A program made the translations under genes and the position numbers. Shown piece by piece: positions 62,363 to 64,000 of a stretch of 64,000 nt of DNA. The notes beneath the pieces were generated by a model. That model was given only the letters and a program-made list of their open reading frames with translations, searched no databases and had not been told where the DNA came from. Origin of the DNA: Spongilla lacustris (taxonomy: Eukaryota > Porifera > Demospongiae > Spongillida > Spongillidae); NCBI GenBank assembly GCA_949361645.1, contig OX442416.1, forward strand, positions 17,860,993-17,924,992, written 5' to 3'. Within the stretch, counting starts at the first letter, position 1; each line of letters begins with the position of its first letter.

Positions 62363-63950
62363 TCAAAGTACCCTTTGGCGCGTGTCTTCAAGCACGTAGT
62401 TGAGACCGACGGGTTGCATCGTGCCTAGACGCTTTATCCACATCGTCTCCAACTTTTTGAGTTGGGTCTCGGCCTCTGATGGCGTGAGATCGTCGCCCAC
62501 TTTCGCGAGCGGTTGGAATCTCATGTCATGGGGGGTGTGGCCTTCCCCGTTGTAGTGGAGTTGAAGTTTGGAACTGCCTCCACGTCGGACCTCTTGTAAG
62601 TGCTTGGTGGCCCTGTCGGCCAACGTGTTTACCGTTTGACCGACGTACTGTCTGCCACATCGTGCACATTGGAGCAGATATATCAACCGTTGGGTTTGGC
62701 ATGACATGTTACCATACACGAGGTGTTTCCTCTTGCTTAGCTTGCTCATGGCCGTGTTAACGGTCAGCAAGTAAGGGCACAGTTTACAGGAACGGTTCCC
62801 ACATTTGTTGATCCTGGCCGTTTCGGCCATGAGTGGCAGGGGAATTTTAGTTTGTATCTGCTGTGGTGCATTTAGGGACTTGGAGCAACAAGGCTTTTGG
62901 GCCAAGTGCAACGGCATGGTGGGGGTGGCATCTATTGGGGGTTCTGTACCCAAATTAATAATATGCCCCAAGCACAGGCCCTCTGGGTTAGCATTTTTAG
63001 CACTTCCCTGCCCCAAGCACAGGCCCTCTGGGTTAGCTTTAGCACTTCCCTGCCCCAAGCACAGGCCCTCTGGGTTAGCATTTTTAGCACTTCCCTGCCC
63101 CAAGCACAGGCCTTCTGGGTTAGCATTTTTAGCACTTCCCTGCCCCAAGCACAGGCCCTCTTGGTTAGCTTTAGCACTTCCCTGCCCCAAGCACAGGCCC
63201 TCTGGGTTAGCTTTAGCACTTCCCTGCCCCAAGCACAGGCCCTCTGGGTTAGCATTTTTAGCCCTTCCCTGCCCCAAGCACAGGCCCTCTGGGTTAGCTT
63301 TAGTACTTCCCTGCCCCAAGCACAGGCCCTCTGGGTTAGCTTTAGCACTTCCCTGCCCCAAGCACAGGCCCTCTGGGTTAGCTTTAGCACTTCTCTGCCC
63401 CAAGCACAGGCCCATTTTTAGCAGTTTCCTGTCCCAAAACTCCACCCTCTGGATTTTTAGTGGGATTTCTATTTTTACCTATAGACCCTAGACTTTGTCT
63501 AGTTAGGCTTAGGTTAGCGGGTACAGGCCATTTCATTTTCTTTACCATCTCCCTCCCTGTTTTTGTTGTTGTTGTTGTCTCTAGGCTTAGGTTAGAATTA
63601 GGACTTAGTTGTATGGCAGGCTGGTTTACCTTAGCTAAGGGGTTCATTTGTGAGGCCAAGTGAACAGTGTCCCATCTAGTTTTTGTTTTGTTTTTGCCCG
63701 TGTTTTGGCCACTTTGGATCTCAGCAGCAGTAGCAAAAATGGGAATCGGTTTGGATTTCACCACTCTGTTTGCTATTGTGGGGTTCCTTTTTAGTGCCAG
63801 GATGGGTGGTTTAGGAAACAAATTTCCCAACACCGCATCCCCGTGCAGCATTGGCCAGAGGTCTTTTACAACCTTTCTGACCTGGGGTGTGACATCATTA
63901 AAGGTGGTGACGAATGTGAGAGGGGGTTCCCCACCCTCACACTCCCCCAC
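62363..63950 (-). mobile_element. Penelope-like element, reverse transcriptase thumb, repeat linker and GIY-YIG endonuclease
   Basis: Reading the minus strand from the window edge: a thumb-like stretch (VTTFNDVTPQVRKVVKDLWP, NLFPKPPIL, RNPTIANRVVKSK) typical of the C-terminal end of Penelope-like reverse transcriptases; a linker with about ten 14- or 15-residue repeats (63400-62960); a cysteine cluster (CGNRSCKLCP); then a GIY-YIG nuclease: IYLLQCARCGRQYVGQT, the ADRATKHL arginine, and KKLETMWIKRLGTMQPVGLN with the catalytic glutamate, stopping at 62363. The first frame and the second overlap at 63384-63445, so one frameshift lies at the start of the repeats. The RT palm would lie beyond the window. 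RT followed by C-terminal GIY-YIG is the canonical order. Confidence 0.85.
62960..63410 (-). repeat. 42/45-bp coding repeat in the Penelope-like linker
   Basis: Units encode CLGQGSAKANPEGL or the same with one extra Asn; both lengths are multiples of 3, so the frame is kept across the array. Confidence 0.93.
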
Positions 63951-64000
63951 ACTAGATGCACTCGCTCCACCATTTATTTTAGTGACACTGCCACCGCTGA

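Noticed and set aside
59573..63950. A single Penelope-like element with N-terminal GIY-YIG (permuted Naiad-type order)
   Set aside because: The GIY-YIG at 62.4-62.9 kb lies upstream of the RT fragment at 59.6 kb on the minus strand, but it is itself preceded by a thumb-like RT region at 63.7-63.9 kb, so two separate canonical copies explain the order better.

Overview
The window looks like nuclear DNA of a marine invertebrate, most likely a demosponge (inference). Genes are intron-bearing with GT-AG splice sites and lie very close together. The retroelements are animal-type (a non-LTR element with a restriction-like endonuclease, and Penelope-like elements). An oligoadenylate-synthetase-like enzyme, a gene type known from sponges, is present. 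Introns are packed with CA/GT, CCCT and longer tandem repeats. No bacterial operon, rRNA or tRNA was recognised.

Layout. 1-2 kb: 3' part of a non-LTR retrotransposon ending in an AAT repeat. 2-6 kb: AT-rich DNA, a 24-bp minisatellite and a G/C-tract insertion. 6.2-13.5 kb (+): one uninterrupted 2435-codon gene that combines three MYND zinc fingers, a DUF4470-like region, Sel1/TPR repeats, a complete OAS-type nucleotidyltransferase and a right-handed beta-helix. 14.6-23.0 kb (-): two tandem paralogues, each with an N-terminal CxxC/CxxC module, a conserved helical domain, a low-complexity linker and a C-terminal MYND finger in a nearly identical last exon. 23.1-28.6 kb (+): mitochondrial ribosomal protein mL45 (MRPL45), head-to-head with the upstream MYND gene. 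29.7-30.9 kb (+): a GT31-family glycosyltransferase. 31.8-42.2 kb (-): HUS1, the 9-1-1 checkpoint clamp subunit, in eight exons; one intron holds a 3.8-kb, 14-bp satellite. 42.6-48.3 kb (+): a CDK2-like cyclin-dependent kinase in eight coding exons, head-to-head with HUS1. 48.3-54 kb: no confident gene, one transposase relic. 54-64 kb: overlapping, decayed retroelement fragments on the minus strand, including Penelope-like reverse transcriptase and GIY-YIG pieces and hammerhead-like relics.

How the parts may relate. The 6-23 kb block is the most novel: three MYND-finger genes next to each other, one carrying a nucleotidyltransferase with all three catalytic aspartates. OAS enzymes make 2'-5' oligoadenylate in antiviral defence, so a nucleotide-signalling or defence scaffold is a reasonable but untested idea. 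The HUS1-CDK2 divergent pair places a DNA-damage checkpoint gene and a cell-cycle kinase on one short shared promoter region.

Exon models were built by eye from splice sites, reading phase and family resemblance. HUS1, CDK2-like, GT31 and both MYND genes join in frame at every junction. MRPL45 has one unresolved base at its exon 2/3 junction.
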